From Echinometra lucunter (lineage: Eukaryota > Echinodermata > Echinoidea > Camarodonta > Echinometridae), in NCBI GenBank assembly GCA_029962745.1, contig CM057151.1, forward strand, positions 37,947,114-38,011,113: 64,000 nt of DNA, read 5' to 3'. Both the position numbers and the translations under genes were made by a program. The notes beneath the pieces were generated by a model. It was not told the origin of the DNA. It did no database searches and saw nothing but the letters and a program-made list of their open reading frames with translations. How positions within the stretch are numbered: the first letter of the stretch is position 1; every line of letters starts with the position of its first letter. This document shows, one piece after another, positions 35,293 to 47,085 of this stretch.

Positions 35293-35905
35293 TGTTTTCC
35301 CCTCAAAAATGGTAGCCGAAATTAAAAGGTCGACTATAACAATAATACACAGTTCATTCTTGTAACTGATACACTGGAATAAGAAGCAACTCATCAGTGT
35401 TAATTTGACATCTTGCTTGCATCAACATTGTCACAGGTCACAGAGTTTGGCTCCTTCGAAGTGAAGGGTACAAAACCTTGTTTGATTGATTTTTTTTTCA
35501 TAGCAAATCTTCTTTCAATAATGAAATGCTATCTTATCCCCTTTCCTAACTTTTTGCGAGTGAATGTTATGTAACATAACCAGTGTCTAGCTGCAATCTC
35601 TGTGAGCACATCCCTTTTCACATTCTTCTGAATGAAATTGAGAAATGAATGGCACTACATTTTCATCTAACGGGGTAATTGTCCAGCTGCAATGTCAAGT
35701 AAGCATAACCCCACATTCTTCTGAATAAATTGTATTGATTGGGGGTCATCCCAAGAGCTCGACACCCACGAGTCATACAGCCCACGAGTCATAGTGCCTA
35801 CAAGCTACACAATGTGAACAAAGCCCACGAGCTCGACACAGCAAAAAAGGCCCACGAGCTTCACACTACGTAAATTATGCCCTCGAGTTCGACACTAGGC
35901 AAATA

Positions 35906-36288
35906 TATGGTGGCCCTGAAGTACGCTCGACAACAGGTCATGTGCGACGTGAATTCCGCATCCCAGGTCATGAATTTCGCATCCCGGGTCCTGAACTTCG
36001 CATCCCAGGTCATGAATTTCGCGCCACAGGTCGTGAATTTCTCGACTGGGAGTTCGCGCCACGGGTCATGAATTTCGCATCGCTGGTCGTGAATTTCACG
36101 ATTGGGATGCAAAGTTCGCGCCAGGCGTCATGAATTTCGCATCGCAGGTCGTGAATTTCGCGCCGCGGGTCATGAATTTCATGACCTGGGATGCGAAGTT
36201 CAGGACCCGGGATGCGAAATTCAGGACCTGGGATGCGAAATTCACGTCGCACATGACCTGTTGTCGGGCGTACTTCAGGCCCACCATA
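35906..36288. mobile_element. Foldback element with internal minisatellite, copy 1
   Basis: Its left arm starts TGGTGGCCCTGAAGTACGCT and its right arm is the reverse complement. Between the arms a unit of about 21-27 bases (GAATTTCGCATCCCAGGTC and relatives) is repeated about a dozen times, changing orientation at the centre. All six frames stay largely open because the unit lacks stops; none is a gene. Confidence 0.85.
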
Positions 36289-36468
36289 CAAATAAGGCGC
36301 ACGAATAGACAATACGTCAGTTAGGCCCACGCAGTGTTGAGACCGTAGGCCTTATTTTCGGTTTTCCACAGCGACAAAGCAGAAAATTACAGACATTCAA
36401 AATTCGGCGGCAAGATAAGTGACTCGAACTCGAAAATATGAAGCAATCACTCCTGTCTTACTAATTTT

Positions 36469-36965
36469 CATTGGCTCTCTGTCTATTGCTGTATATTTTG
36501 TTTAAACTATTAGTTTTTGCGTATGAATGCTTTCATGAGTGTACCCCATCCTATCTAATCGATTTATTAACATCATATCGGCCTACTCGTACTTTGAGAT
36601 CAAGTACAAGGAGTTTGTTTGTTGTTCCTCCCATATTAACCAAAACATATGGTGAGCGTTCATTTGCACACGCCTCCTCAGTTTTATGGAACGCGCTTCC
36701 AAATTCTATGAGAAATCTATATTATTTAGATAAGTTTAAGGCTATTCATAAAAAGCATTTATTCAGTGCTTATTAGGTGTTTTACAAATGAACTCAGTGT
36801 TCCAACGCTATACATGTACTTTCTTGCTTCGGAGTTGATTTTCAAATTTGTATTTCTCTTACTTGCAGTTTCTATTGTTTTCATTTTAAGCGCATAGGTT
36901 CATGCTATCTTGCAAGGTATTGTGCGCTATAAAAGAACTGAGTACATGTATTATCATTATTATTT
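36469..36965 (+). mobile_element. LINE 3' end: C-terminus of reverse transcriptase ORF and 3' UTR
   Basis: The plus-strand frame to 36776 encodes about 100 residues with YRPTRTLRSS, LTKTYGERSFAHA and LWNALPNSMR. This is the familiar C-terminal end of CR1/Jockey/L2-like ORF2 proteins, with the expected order LRSS, YG-RSF, LWN-LP and a final FK..HLF. The catalytic domains are missing (5' truncation). A short 3' UTR ends at GCGCTATAAAAGAACTGAG followed by ATT triplets. It is a dead insertion within the inverted minisatellite block. Confidence 0.8.
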
Positions 36966-37140
36966 GCCTAATTTCGAGCTTGTGGGCCTTGTTCACTTAA
37001 TGTTTAGCTCGTGGGCCGTATGACTCGTGAGCTGTATCACTCGTGGGCCGTAGCCGCTCGCGGGTGTCAAGCTTGTGGGCTGTACGCATTGATTGCTACA
37101 TTCTCATGTTCTTCGTTATAATCACAACGGTCAGAAGAGT

Positions 37141-37507
37141 ATGGTGGCCCTGAAGTACGCTCGACAACAGGTCATGTGCGACGTGAATTTCGCATCCCAG
37201 GTCCTGAACTTTGCATCCCAAGTCGTGAAATTCACGACCCGCGATGCGAAATTCATGACCCGTAGCGCAAACTTTGCATCCCAAGTCGTGAAATTCACGA
37301 CCCGCGGTGCGAAATTCAGGACTGGGATGCAAAGTTCGCGCCACGGGTCATGAATTTCGCACCGCGGATCGTGAATTTCACGACTTGGGATGCAAAGTTT
37401 GCGCCACGGGTCATGAATTTCATGACCTCGGATGCGAAGTTCAGGACCTGGGATGCGAAATTCACGTCGCACATGACCTGTTGTCGAGCGTACTTCAGGG
37501 CCACCAT
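37141..37507. mobile_element. Foldback element with internal minisatellite, copy 2
   Basis: Same ends as copy 1 (ATGGTGGCCCTGAAGTACGC and its reverse complement) and the same TTCGCATCCCAAGTCGTGAA-type units, here about 370 bp. The terminal ~55 bases of both copies agree closely, but the number and order of internal units differ. Confidence 0.85.
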
Positions 37508-37644
37508 AGAAGAGCAATACTTGCACCTTTTCACAGCTTTGTGTTGGCAGGGGAGGTGGACATGTCGAAGGTGTTAGTACATAAAAGGTAAGGGCTGAAT
37601 GATATCACTCATTCTTTAGATTTCAAACAGAAACTAAGCTATAC

Positions 37645-37678
<34 letters not shown>

Positions 37679-37929
37679 TCTTGCATTGATTATTCAAATT
37701 TCTGATCTTCCAAAAACTTGGAAAAATGGATTTTGTACTTATCATCTTCAGGAGTGTCTAATGCAGTGATCAGTGGTAGTGACGATGCATGCAAGGTGTC
37801 AAATGAAAGCCAGAGAGTTGAAAATTGGAATTATATGTTTGGTTAGTCCATTTACTAGTTGATATCAAATTCTACAAAAGGAAAAATTTATTATTTCCAA
37901 GGTGGTGAAAAAAAATTTCTTGAGACAGA

Positions 37930-38002
37930 GCCCCGCCCATTTTTCTCTCTCTCACGCTCTTTCCCTCTCTCTCTCTCTCTCTCTCTCCCTCTCTCTCTCT
38001 CT
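37930..38002. repeat. CT microsatellite
   Basis: Interrupted (CT)n run. Confidence 0.85.
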
Positions 38003-38047
38003 AGCAGAGTATCAGGAAATCTAAAGACAGGGACAGAATCATCTCCA

Positions 38048-38205
38048 GGGGCCTGTTGCATAAAACTTTTGCCAGACTTTTTTTCTGGCAAAAAAAAGTC
38101 TGGCAAATTTTTATGTACTGGAAAACTATGGCAATATTTTTTTGCCGTAGTTTCCTCAAATTTTGCCATAAAAAACTCCGGCAAAAGTTTTATGCAACGG
38201 GCCCC
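38048..38205. mobile_element. Foldback MITE with GGGGCCTGTTGCATAAAAC ends
   Basis: Inverted ends (left GGGGCCTGTTGCATAAAACT; right its complement with one mismatch) enclose repeats of TTTGCCAGAC/GTCTGGCAAA. The flanks share CCAGG on each side, a possible target duplication. The element at 51711-51866 has related ends (GGGGCCCCGTTGCATAAAAC). Confidence 0.8.
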
Positions 38206-40131
38206 AGGTATGCCAATAGACCTGTACAAATTTTATTGTAATCCCCCCCCCCCCCCGGGAGAATATGTTCCATATTCGAGGGAACACGCAAGCGAGCAAC
38301 CGAGCGGAGGAGGGTGTACTTGCATTTTTAGAATCGAGGGAGCTTTTGCATTTTTAGAAAAAAAAATGATCGACTTTGTGCACACTTTGGATGGAATTTT
38401 TGGAAATTTTTCAATAAAAAATAAGAAAAATAAATATTACTTATCAAAATTATTTCAAAACCTGTAATCCGATTCTTAAAAAAGAGGGGGTGAACTCCCG
38501 CAGCACTCTCCCCCCCCCCTCCCCGCTGCGTATGGTCTTGAGTTCAATTTTTGCTTCTATAGAATATGGTCTTACATATCATGGAAGATATTAAAAGATG
38601 ACATTAAATTTTCAACACTGTGACATACATCAATCTCCTTTCAGCGATCTGTTTCTATGATATTCCTCGCCAACTAGAACTGTACGCTGCTAGGTTAGTA
38701 CGCACTTCTTCTTCTTCTTCTTCCTTTTCTTCTTCCTATACATTTTTTATTTCTGCTCCTTCTCGTCCATCCCTTTATCATTTCACTGGTCTCCTTATGC
38801 CATCCAGTGGTTGCAGTGCTGGAATGATCTGATCTGTGTCACAAGACAGGAAAGAAAAGAGAAATTATATGTTTTTCGTATCGAGGTTGTTCGCGGGTGT
38901 ATGTAGCTGAACATTGTGAAAAGCATCACGATCATTAGTCTATATCAATGAAATACAATCCTTCTTCTTCTTCTTCGGTCGCCCTTTATGCTGATCTTTA
39001 AAAAAGAAAGAACGTCAAATGCAGCTATTTTAAAATTGCTCACTACATGCTTTTGTCTTCAGGTAAGATTCACTGATTACCAAACAGTTTCACAACGTGA
39101 TAAAAAAAATCCGCATGAAAAAAAAAATTATCTTCCGATCTTGCATTTCTATAAAATATACCGTGTGGCTGAGGAAGAAAACTTTATCCTATTGAGCACA
39201 AACAATTTTACTGAAATTTAAAGCAAATCCTTAGCTTTGCAGGATTCAATTCCCACTGCTACTGAACTTGATGACTAAAATTCACAGCTGTTACCAAGCT
39301 TTGAATTGAAAAAAGCTCTATTTTTCAGTCTATCATAAGTGGTAGGATTTAAAGATATTATTAACACACACAAAACGTGAATTGAGTGCTTAAGTATTAC
39401 ACCATGTAAACCATGTAAACTCTGACTAGCAAAGTTATCTTGGAACGTTTGATTCTGGAGTGTTTACCCGTCCGGTACCATACGAATGATTCACGAATCT
39501 GAAAGACAAAAATTAACAAACTAGTGGTCAAGTGTTGATTAAAATTACGAAAACCCTTCTCAATTATTCCTAATCGATAAATCCACCTGAGATATTCTAA
39601 ATAATAAGAAGACAAAAACAAAAATTATGAACAAGATCTTGGATGAACATGTTGTGTGCACGTTCATTTCACTTATTATGCTTATGCCAATTAAACTTCA
39701 ATTTTTTACATCGTATATGAAAGTCATGACAGACATGACAGATAACACAAGTTTGACTTCTTTAGGAATTCAAACAAATATTATTCGAGAATTCGGCATA
39801 CATACATACCTGTGTATATATATACAGGTACATTGTATACATGTATATCGATGTGCAGAACAAATAATTATAATTATTTACTCAATAAGAAGGGTAAAGA
39901 TAGATACCAACTGTAACATTATCAACATCAACAACAATGATAACATATAATTATGATGATAATAATGATAACAATAATAATCATGATAAAAATCAAGCAG
40001 AGCGTATATCACTTTTCAGCCCCTATGCGCTTATAACAAAGGGCAAGATAAAGAGTTAAGATAGGATGCAGTGATAGGAAAAGACATGATGCAGATCAAT
40101 TACCAATGTCAAAATAAGCTAAACAAAGACT
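38206..40131. other. No gene recognised (downstream side of gene A)
   Basis: In gene A orientation this lies 1.7-3.6 kb after the last SURF exon. I looked for Gly-X-Y codon runs and SURF-like exons on the minus strand and saw none. TTC triplets near 38705-38735 and 38960 and a poly-C at 38509 are the only repeats of note. Confidence 0.4.
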
Positions 40132-40360
40132 ACACTCTGAAAAAGGTTTACCAGTATTGGGTAAAAAGGGAACATGCATGTTTGTAGGGTATAATCATAC
40201 CAAATACTGTCTAAAATTTACCCAATGCTGCGTTAAAATTTACCCATAAAACATGCATTTTACCTAAATATGGGACAAAATTCTACCCAACAAACATGAT
40301 GTTCCCTTATCATCCAATATTTGGTAAATTTTCACCTCTTTTCACCTCTTTTAAAGTGTA
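40132..40360. mobile_element. Element with ACACTCTGAAAAA ends and internal repeats
   Basis: It starts ACACTCTGAAAAAGG and ends TTTTAAAGTGTA, inverted. Inside, variants of TTTACCCAATGCTG and AAACATGCATTTTACC recur in both orientations. This is the structure of non-autonomous elements whose interior is a minisatellite; compare 60496-60848. Confidence 0.6.
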
Positions 40361-41805
40361 CTACGCCCGTCTCTTCTGGTACACCCAATTCAGACCGAGA
40401 GACCGATGCCAGACTAACTTTTAACCTAACAAAGAATTACATTACCCCCCCCCCCCCCCCCCCCTCCCCCCGAATGGCCAAGAATCCGTCAGCACAGAGT
40501 CGGTATCGCGGTGTGACTGATTTCAGATTCAGATTTCGGATTTCATAGATTTTATTTCATTTTCATTTACCTAAATATCAGCTGTACAATCAAACGCAAA
40601 TATATGGAAAACCTTACATGAAAATGAGACTGAGAACAGCAAAGAAGGAAAGCTTGCGAAAACACTGGTCCCTGGCCAAAAAGACATGATAATTCAGGCA
40701 ATATACAACTAAATTTAACTAAGCCAACTTGATATGCCATAAAAACAAAACAAGGACATGAACAGATGAAAGACGACATGATGCGTGAGGAGATGCGACT
40801 AATACCAGAGTTTGAGACTCAATCAGTTCGCAACTCTGTTCTACATGAATTAACTACTTTCGATAAGAGTATGAATAGTAAATACTTACCCAAATGACGA
40901 TACTCACTGTTTTCGTAGAATTCTCGAAGATGTGTTGGATACAGATAAGCGGATGATATTCAAACAGTACAACAGGGATGTGTTTGATTAACATAAGGAG
41001 TAATGGGGACCGACTACATTATGCAGTTGGTGATGACAAACAGGCAAGGAGAGGCACATGCAATCAGGGATCATGCATTAATGAATATGATGAAGTCGTA
41101 AGAAATAACAGAAGAAACAAAGGCAAATCTCCATCACTGAAATCTTCAAGAAAACATTACGAACAATTACGCTGCAAATGATATCAAGAAATATACATGT
41201 AGTAATACATAAAATACGATAAAAAGATAAAATGTTTCGTTTGCAATGATTTCTCCTAACTGATTTTGTTTCATATGCTCTCAAGGAAAGGGAATCCGTG
41301 CGGTCATATTGCCTAGAACGTGGGGATGAATGCAGGTTGAATTCCTTTGCAACTGTCTTATCTTTAACCTATTAACACTCATAGAATATGTAATTAGTTT
41401 AAATCTGAAAGGTGACTGGGTAATTTCAAGAAAGTCAATTTATAGCAACTGGCGTTCAATCCCAGGTTTTATGCAACATGGCCTGGTAGTCCTCATCGTG
41501 AGCCATAATAAACAGCATTTACGTTATTCACTGCCTCCTCTGGGCAAGTAACATGAAATATTCCAATCCAGTAGAATGTTTCGTCAAGCGTTTAAATCTC
41601 AACTAAAATTTGGAAGTATTGCTTTCCTTGATGGAAAATAAAAGAAAATATTTGAACCCCTATCCACAGCACCACTTGTCATCGATTATTTCCATTACGG
41701 CTTCCCTTTCTTTCACTTTGACTAAAACATGATACATGAAACAAAAATCGTTTCAGTCTCACAACATTTTTGCCCCCGAAATGAAAGAAATTTGAGGTTT
41801 CTTAC
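40361..41805. other. 3' flank or continuing intron of gene A
   Basis: The S9 exon ends in a functional-looking donor, so gene A must continue, yet I find no acceptor followed by a recognisable coding exon here. A poly-C tract lies at 40445-40464. Short unrecognised final exons or a long intron are both possible. Confidence 0.4.
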
Positions 41806-42228
41806 CAGCTTTGGCGCACTTGATTAATTTACAACTAGTCATAGAATCATCTCTCGTGCCCTTCAAGGAGAAATTGGGGCGAGCGCGCACTTGCTTGGAG
41901 ATCTCGGCACACAGGTAGTAGTCCTCCTCACAGTTGACATCTTCCGAGTTGACCCTGGCCTCAAGGTTGCGGAATACCATGGTATCTCCAGAAGACATGT
42001 CCCGGCTAGCTTCCGCAGGATCCAGGGTCTGCTGGTCGAGGATATCTCGGCGACCGGTGCCGTCTCTGTTGGTGGCCGTGAAGGTCTCGAGGCGCCACAG
42101 ATCGTCACCCTCGGCATCTCCTCCAGTGGGGTTCGAGTCCACCCGGAAGTCGAAGGAGAGGTCGTTGGGTCCATCCTCCAGCTCGTCATCGGAGTTCAAA
42201 GTAAGCCGGGTGTTATCGATCAAAACAC
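41806..42228 (-). CDS. Gene A, SURF module S9 (last visible)
   Basis: A 423-nt phase-1 exon, about 141 residues. It starts GVLIDNTRLTLNSDDELED and has an acidic first third. The core is LWRLETFTATNRDGTGR. The cysteines at about 100, 107, 133 and 138 give NCEEDYYLC and SCKLIKC, the family spacing. It is the most diverged SURF module in the window and has no counterpart in genes B or C. The donor GTAAGA is good, so transcription is expected to continue, but no following exon was identified. Confidence 0.88.
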
Positions 42229-42324
42229 CTGTGTATTTTCAAAGAAGGACAGCACTGTCATCTAAATGATGTGTGCTTCTCATTAGCAATATAATATCAA
42301 CAGACCTTTTGAGGATGTATTAAA

Positions 42325-42800
42325 CTATTATAATAATAATAATAATACAAAACATTTATTTGGCGCTTAATACGGGCGTTTCTAAGCGCACTGTTATCGG
42401 TTTATGATTTGATAAGGGAATTGAAATTAAATACCAAAAATTATATAAGAAACCTTAAATGATTTAAAATAGGCTTTAATAAATTAATTAATTAATAAAT
42501 ACCGAAAATCAAAGTTGGTGTGCACCTCCATTGACCGATCCACAACTGGGACATTTCAGAGAATTATTTATTGAAAAGGTAAGTTTTGAGCAGGGTTTTG
42601 AACTGATTCACGGAAGTGGCTCGATGTATATGGGCAGGTAGAGAATTCCAGAGTGAAGGGGCAATTGTAGAAAAAGCGCGATCGCCATATTTTGTGGAAG
42701 TGGGAGGTCCAGGAGTTAACTGCATTGTAGAGGATGAACGGAGAGGTCTTGAGGAACTATTGTTATTTTTATCGAAGCTAGAGTGGCTTTTTAATTATTT
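42325..42800 (-). mobile_element. Interspersed repeat (SINE- or LINE-like) with AAT tail
   Basis: An (AAT)n tail at 42329-42347 is followed by TTTATTTGGCGCTTAATACGG and, 250 bases on, by GTAGAGAATTCCAGAGTGAAG and AAAAAGCGCGATCGCCATA. This is a body type I associate with abundant invertebrate repeats. Its 3' end is shared with 22795-22850. It sits in the intron between S8 and S9 of gene A. Confidence 0.55.
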
Positions 42801-42937
42801 CTTGATTTTGAGCTAAATCTATCATACACACAGTAAGAGTTATTTCTATTGTTATCATCGAAGCATGCATTTTACAAATCTTCCATGCTATATTCTATAA
42901 TCCCAGCTTGTCCAGTGTTCAATTACAAAGCATTCAC

Positions 42938-43366
42938 CTTCACAATCTAGCTCAAAACAGTCTGTGAGCACATCCTCGCTTGGTTTGGCCAGGAATTCAA
43001 AATCGGGGTCGGCATTCTCATTCTTGCGCAGCTCAGTACAGAAGTACCTGACCTCGTCGCAGGTCCGTCCAGTCATGTCGAAGTTGGTGTCCACGGCTCC
43101 GTAACGGATGTCCTCACCCGGGAAGGCAGGTTTGTCCTTTTGGTACTGGGTTAAGACGTTGGCCTCCTGAGGATTGAACCTTGGGCCGCGACCGTCGGGG
43201 AAGGTACTGCCGAAAGTGGTTGCATCCCAGAGGTCTCGACCATTTGCCTTTCCACTAGATGGATCCGCGATGCCAGTCAAGTCGTACAAAATACGGTTGT
43301 TGCGTGTTCCCTCGCTCACCCGTCCATTTCCGAGAAGATCCGTCTCCACATCAGTTAGAATAACAG
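42938..43366 (-). CDS. Gene A, SURF module S8
   Basis: A 429-nt phase-1 exon, about 143 residues, starting PVILTDVETDLLGNGRVSEG when joined to S7. The core is LWDATTFGSTFPDGRGP. The cysteines at about 103, 110, 137 and 142 lie in TCDEVRYFC and DCFELDC. The NFDMTG motif before the first pair is shared with S6 and, as DFDM, with S4, so S4, S6 and S8 may form a sub-lineage alternating with S5/S7. It occurs only in gene A. Confidence 0.9.
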
Positions 43367-44593
43367 CTGAAAGAATTTGTAATTTGGAACGTCAGTGTGC
43401 ATCATTACTCTCTTAATCTAACAACGCATTTTGATACAGAAGAAAACCGGGAATCGATTTTACCTTTAAATCGCATGTCTTATGCCCTTTCAGACATGGC
43501 GCGGTAAATCGAAAAAAAAAAAAATCTGCGGAGGTGTTTGTGTACTATATGCATGATATGTATGGCAAGTGAGGTGGGTGATAAAGACCTTCGCGTCTCC
43601 CTTAACTCTGAGGGTGTGTGTGTATGTGTGTGTGTGTGACAATGACAATAACAATGAATTTTTGAATATTTATTTTCTTGTGTCGCCCTTACAATTGATA
43701 ATGAAAAAAATCAAGCATAAACATAGAGTACAACACTAAGAAAATTCTACCAAGCAATACTGTTGGGATTAATGATAATGAAATGGTATTGATTAGTGAA
43801 ATATTTAAACACAAGCTGTGTCTGTTTATAACATGAACAAATGTAAAATGCAGTAGGTTTACAAAAACACATTTCTAAAATCTGTTTAGTGCTTCATGTG
43901 AACCAGCTATAGAATGGTTTGTCTCTAAAGGGACTAAATAAAATTCAACTATTTCATCGGCAAGCAGAAAAGATTCAGAGAGATAGATTTATCTGCACGC
44001 ACATGAAATTATGTGACGAAATACCTCTTTTCTGAAGTAAGTCATAATTCAATATCCTTTTAACTTGAAGAATTTTAACGTGGAAGGGTAATTATCAGGT
44101 CATATTTCTTTGAGTAATGATGCATTCAAACCATGCCGTCAAAATAGGTACTACATTATGTGAGTCTGTTATTTTGATGTAAGCCCTCCTAACAATGTGT
44201 TTCATTTGAAAAAAATGTTCCCAACTCAAAGTATATATATATATATATATATATATATTGTGTTACATGTTTCTTTATTACATTTCAATTGTTATAACTG
44301 TATTTATGATGGATTTTGTCTACTGTTTTGTTGGAAATGAGAAAAAAATAAAACTGAACTGAACTGAACTGAAGGTTACTTTTGCTTGTTGAACATGTTG
44401 AATGAAATTATTTTATCGCACTGGTAATAAATCAGTGTTTTTTTCGTTCACTGCCTCAATTATCAACAACTTCGTGAAAAGGAAATAATGTAATCATTCC
44501 TAGCAAACGCTTCATTTCTTAACTCGGACCTGATTCGGCTACTTATTCTAAATACTATTATCCTTGCAAGATTACAAACAGAAACGGACTTAC
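43367..44593. other. Gene A intron between S7 and S8
   Basis: Intronic. It holds (GT)n at 43613-43640, (TA)n at 44231-44260, and at about 44262-44375 a LINE-like 3' end closing with a repeated CTGAA tail. No extra exon is seen. Confidence 0.55.
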
Positions 44594-45025
44594 GTCTGCG
44601 GCAAGGTTGCTCTTTACAGCTGATGATTTCATCCCCGCCGCCTTGAACTTCGAACTTAAAATCAGGGGCTGCACGTAGACCCTTGGAGAATTCAAGACAC
44701 AGGAAGCGGTACTCCGAGTCACATCCAATCTGAGACAGATCGAACTCCGTCTCCAAGTTTTTCAACTCCAGAGGCGCTCCGCTACCCTCTGCAGGTGTGG
44801 AGGATTCCGCCCGGTCCAAGATCTGTCGCAGGTAGCCCAGACGTGGTCCTGCTCCGTCGGGATTGGGAGAACCAAAGACTCCAATTCGCCAGAGTCCATC
44901 ACCGTCGGCTGAGCCACTTTCTGGCAAGGTGCTGAGGTCAACATCAAGGAGGATATCATCAGGTTCGTCAGCTCTGACCGGGCCCATTGGTGTCAAATCC
45001 CAGTCCATGTCGTCGAAGATAACCC
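44594..45025 (-). CDS. Gene A, SURF module S7
   Basis: A 432-nt phase-1 exon of about 144 residues, starting GVIFDDMDWDLTPMGP. The core is LWRIGVFGSPNPDGAGP. The first cysteine pair is spaced x7 (GCDSEYRFLC), one more than in all other modules, while the second is SCKEQPC (x4). The APDFKFE segment after the first pair resembles S5. It ends CRR with a GTAAGT donor. A-specific: genes B and C have nothing after S5 that corresponds. Confidence 0.9.
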
Positions 45026-45492
45026 CTATGGATTAGATGTAGAAACCAGTGCAAATACAGTGTCTCAAATTATGGATATACATGTATTTTCTGTCAAGAT
45101 GATGAACCGGTTAAGAATTGTGTCATCATGGAACATCTCCTCAGTTTTCTGTAACATGTACTATATATAAGGCGTGATGGAGAGGGATGGAGAACACACG
45201 ACTAGGTACTCTGTTTTTGCTCGCCATAGTAAAAAAACTGTGTTACAAAATGAAATGACAATGAATTTATGTGAAACAATGTCATAATCTTTATATTCAT
45301 GCCAGACTGTGATTACGAAGGAGGATCTAAGGATCCATCATAAGTATCAAGACATCGTCCATCCATGTATTGTGTTTCATTGCAAAACATTATAGAGATG
45401 ATCTGTTCACTGGTATCAGTTTTATTGATTGGTTGATCATGTTATCGTAGGGATCGGGATGCAAATGAGCAAAAGAGACTAACTACAATTAC

Positions 45493-45939
45493 CTTTGCAA
45501 GCGTCGTCTGGTACTTCGAAACAGCTCCTCAGTACTGACTCGTCCGGGACAGCGTTAAACTGGAAATCAGGGATTGATTGGGGATCTTTGTTGACCTCGT
45601 TACAGATGTACTTGACCTGAGGGCACTTGAGCCCGGTCATATCGAAGTTTGTGACTAGCGGGACGAAATCCAGTGTGTCTCCTTGAGCCATGACAGGGAG
45701 AGCTGCATGATAGCCTGAGAGGACCTGTTCCTGGTAGTTTGCCTGAGGTCCATTGCCGTTGGGTCGCTCGCTACCCCACTGGCTCAGGGTCCACAGATCC
45801 ACACCCCTGATGGTTCCAGTTTCAGGTGTGGTGGTAGCTACGGAGTTGTAGGTGATGGGATTTTCAGCCTTCCCTTCGTATAACATTAGATCCGTTTTGA
45901 CATCAGTTGGGGTAGATTCGAGATCCATAATTTCAACAC
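45493..45939 (-). CDS. Gene A, SURF module S6
   Basis: A 447-nt phase-1 exon of about 149 residues, starting GVEIMDLESTPTDVKTDL. The core is LWTLSQWGSERPNGNGP, a variant of the usual NPDG motif. The cysteines lie in KCPQVKYIC (x6) and in SCFEVPDDAC, where the second pair is widened to x7. The donor is GTAATT. Only about 286 bp of intron separates it from S5, the shortest module-to-module distance in gene A together with S4 to S5-type gaps. Confidence 0.9.
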
Positions 45940-46225
45940 CTATGGAGAAATTGATAGATCAAGGAAAACCACTGCCTCACCTGGATTTTCATGGACTTTC
46001 ATGGACTTGCTACAAGTGCAGTAATAGCTATTGAATTAACTGATTTTGTATTCCATAAAAGAACAATATCAAATTGGAGGAATCTTTCTCCAAAAGAAAA
46101 AAGTTTTGTAACATTAAAATATTAAGGAAGTGCAGAAAAAAGATGGCAATATATTTGAGAAAATTCGCATGACTAAAATGACCATGGAAAAAGAAATCTG
46201 TTAGTGGTGAACAAAGTGTCAATAC

Positions 46226-46645
46226 CTCTACACCTCTGCTCTTTGCATGATATTATTGAATCCTCTCCACTTGCAGTCTCAAATTTGAAATCCGGAGTTG
46301 GTGCTTCCCCTTTCTTGAACTCAACACAGAGCCATCTGTAGTCATCACAACCCAGATCGTCGATAGGGAAATCGACATCAAGCTTGCCGAACTCCAGAGG
46401 CCCTCCATCTTCCAGAGGCAAGGCTTCATTGAACGGATCTAGGATCTGGGTCACCTCATCTCTTCGCGGTCCTGTACCGTCCGGACTATTAGCGGCAAAG
46501 ACACCCAACTGCCACAAGCCGTCTCCAATGACATCGGGACTGTCAGGTTCAAAAAGGACATTGGTATCAATGGTCAATGGTGACGGTTGTCCAAATGGAG
46601 CATCGCCGATCTCGGGCTCCCAATCGATTTCAGTGGCTGTGGCGC
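46226..46645 (-). CDS. Gene A, SURF module S5
   Basis: A 420-nt phase-1 exon of 140 codons, starting GATATEIDWEPEIGDAP. The core is LWQLGVFAANSPDGTGP. The cysteines at about 100, 107, 134 and 139 lie in GCDDYRWLC and SCKEQRC. It is collinear with S5 of gene B (13469) and gene C (61770), all 420 nt. In B and C this is the last recognised module; in A four more follow, so here the S5 to S6 junction (GAG|GT) continues in frame. Confidence 0.92.
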
Positions 46646-47085
46646 CTGGAAAGAAGGTCAAAGATCAAAAGGACATTTTCTTGCATGTAATTCTTGTTCA
46701 AGCTTCGTATTGGAGAACGTTAATTTGAGAAGTTCCATCCACCCAAACATTATGAATAAATTATAGCTGGTAAGTTTGGAAAAAAAAACTTCTGACAGCT
46801 ATCTGTGGCTTTGAAGGGCAACTTCTTTGTTGGTGCAACGCATTCGAGAGCACAGTAGTCTGAGAGAACGAAAAAGCGTAAGAAGGCGAATCTGTATCGG
46901 TGACAAAACACTGCCTTTCATTTAACTCTTTAGCAAGAAAAAAAACACGAAAGTACTGACTGTGTTGATTCTTATTTTTTTTTAGAAATATTCAGCAATT
47001 AGCATTTTAAGGTGTAAAGATACAATATTTTATACAATATCAATCATATTTAGAAAACGAGGTGTAAGATGTGATAAATTCTTAC

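Larger units (their letters stand above)
35755..37090. repeat. Inverted 'CCCACGAG' minisatellite flanking a LINE fragment
   Basis: Between 35755 and 35900 the words CCCACGAGTC and CACGAGCTCGACAC repeat every 15-35 bases. Between 36975 and 37085 the reverse words (GAGCTTGTGGGCC, ACTCGTGGGCCGTA) repeat. The two arrays face each other around a foldback element and a LINE 3' end, so the whole resembles a large inverted-repeat element that has taken insertions. Confidence 0.6.

Noticed and set aside
35861..37591. Cluster of overlapping open frames in all directions, array-like at first sight (CRISPR-like spacing)
   Set aside because: The repeats are contiguous minisatellite units within inverted foldback elements, without unique spacers, and this is a eukaryotic genome.
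27756..41805. Search for Gly-X-Y collagen exons after gene A
   Set aside because: No stretch with Gly at every third codon was seen on the minus strand; very short exons could still be missed by eye.
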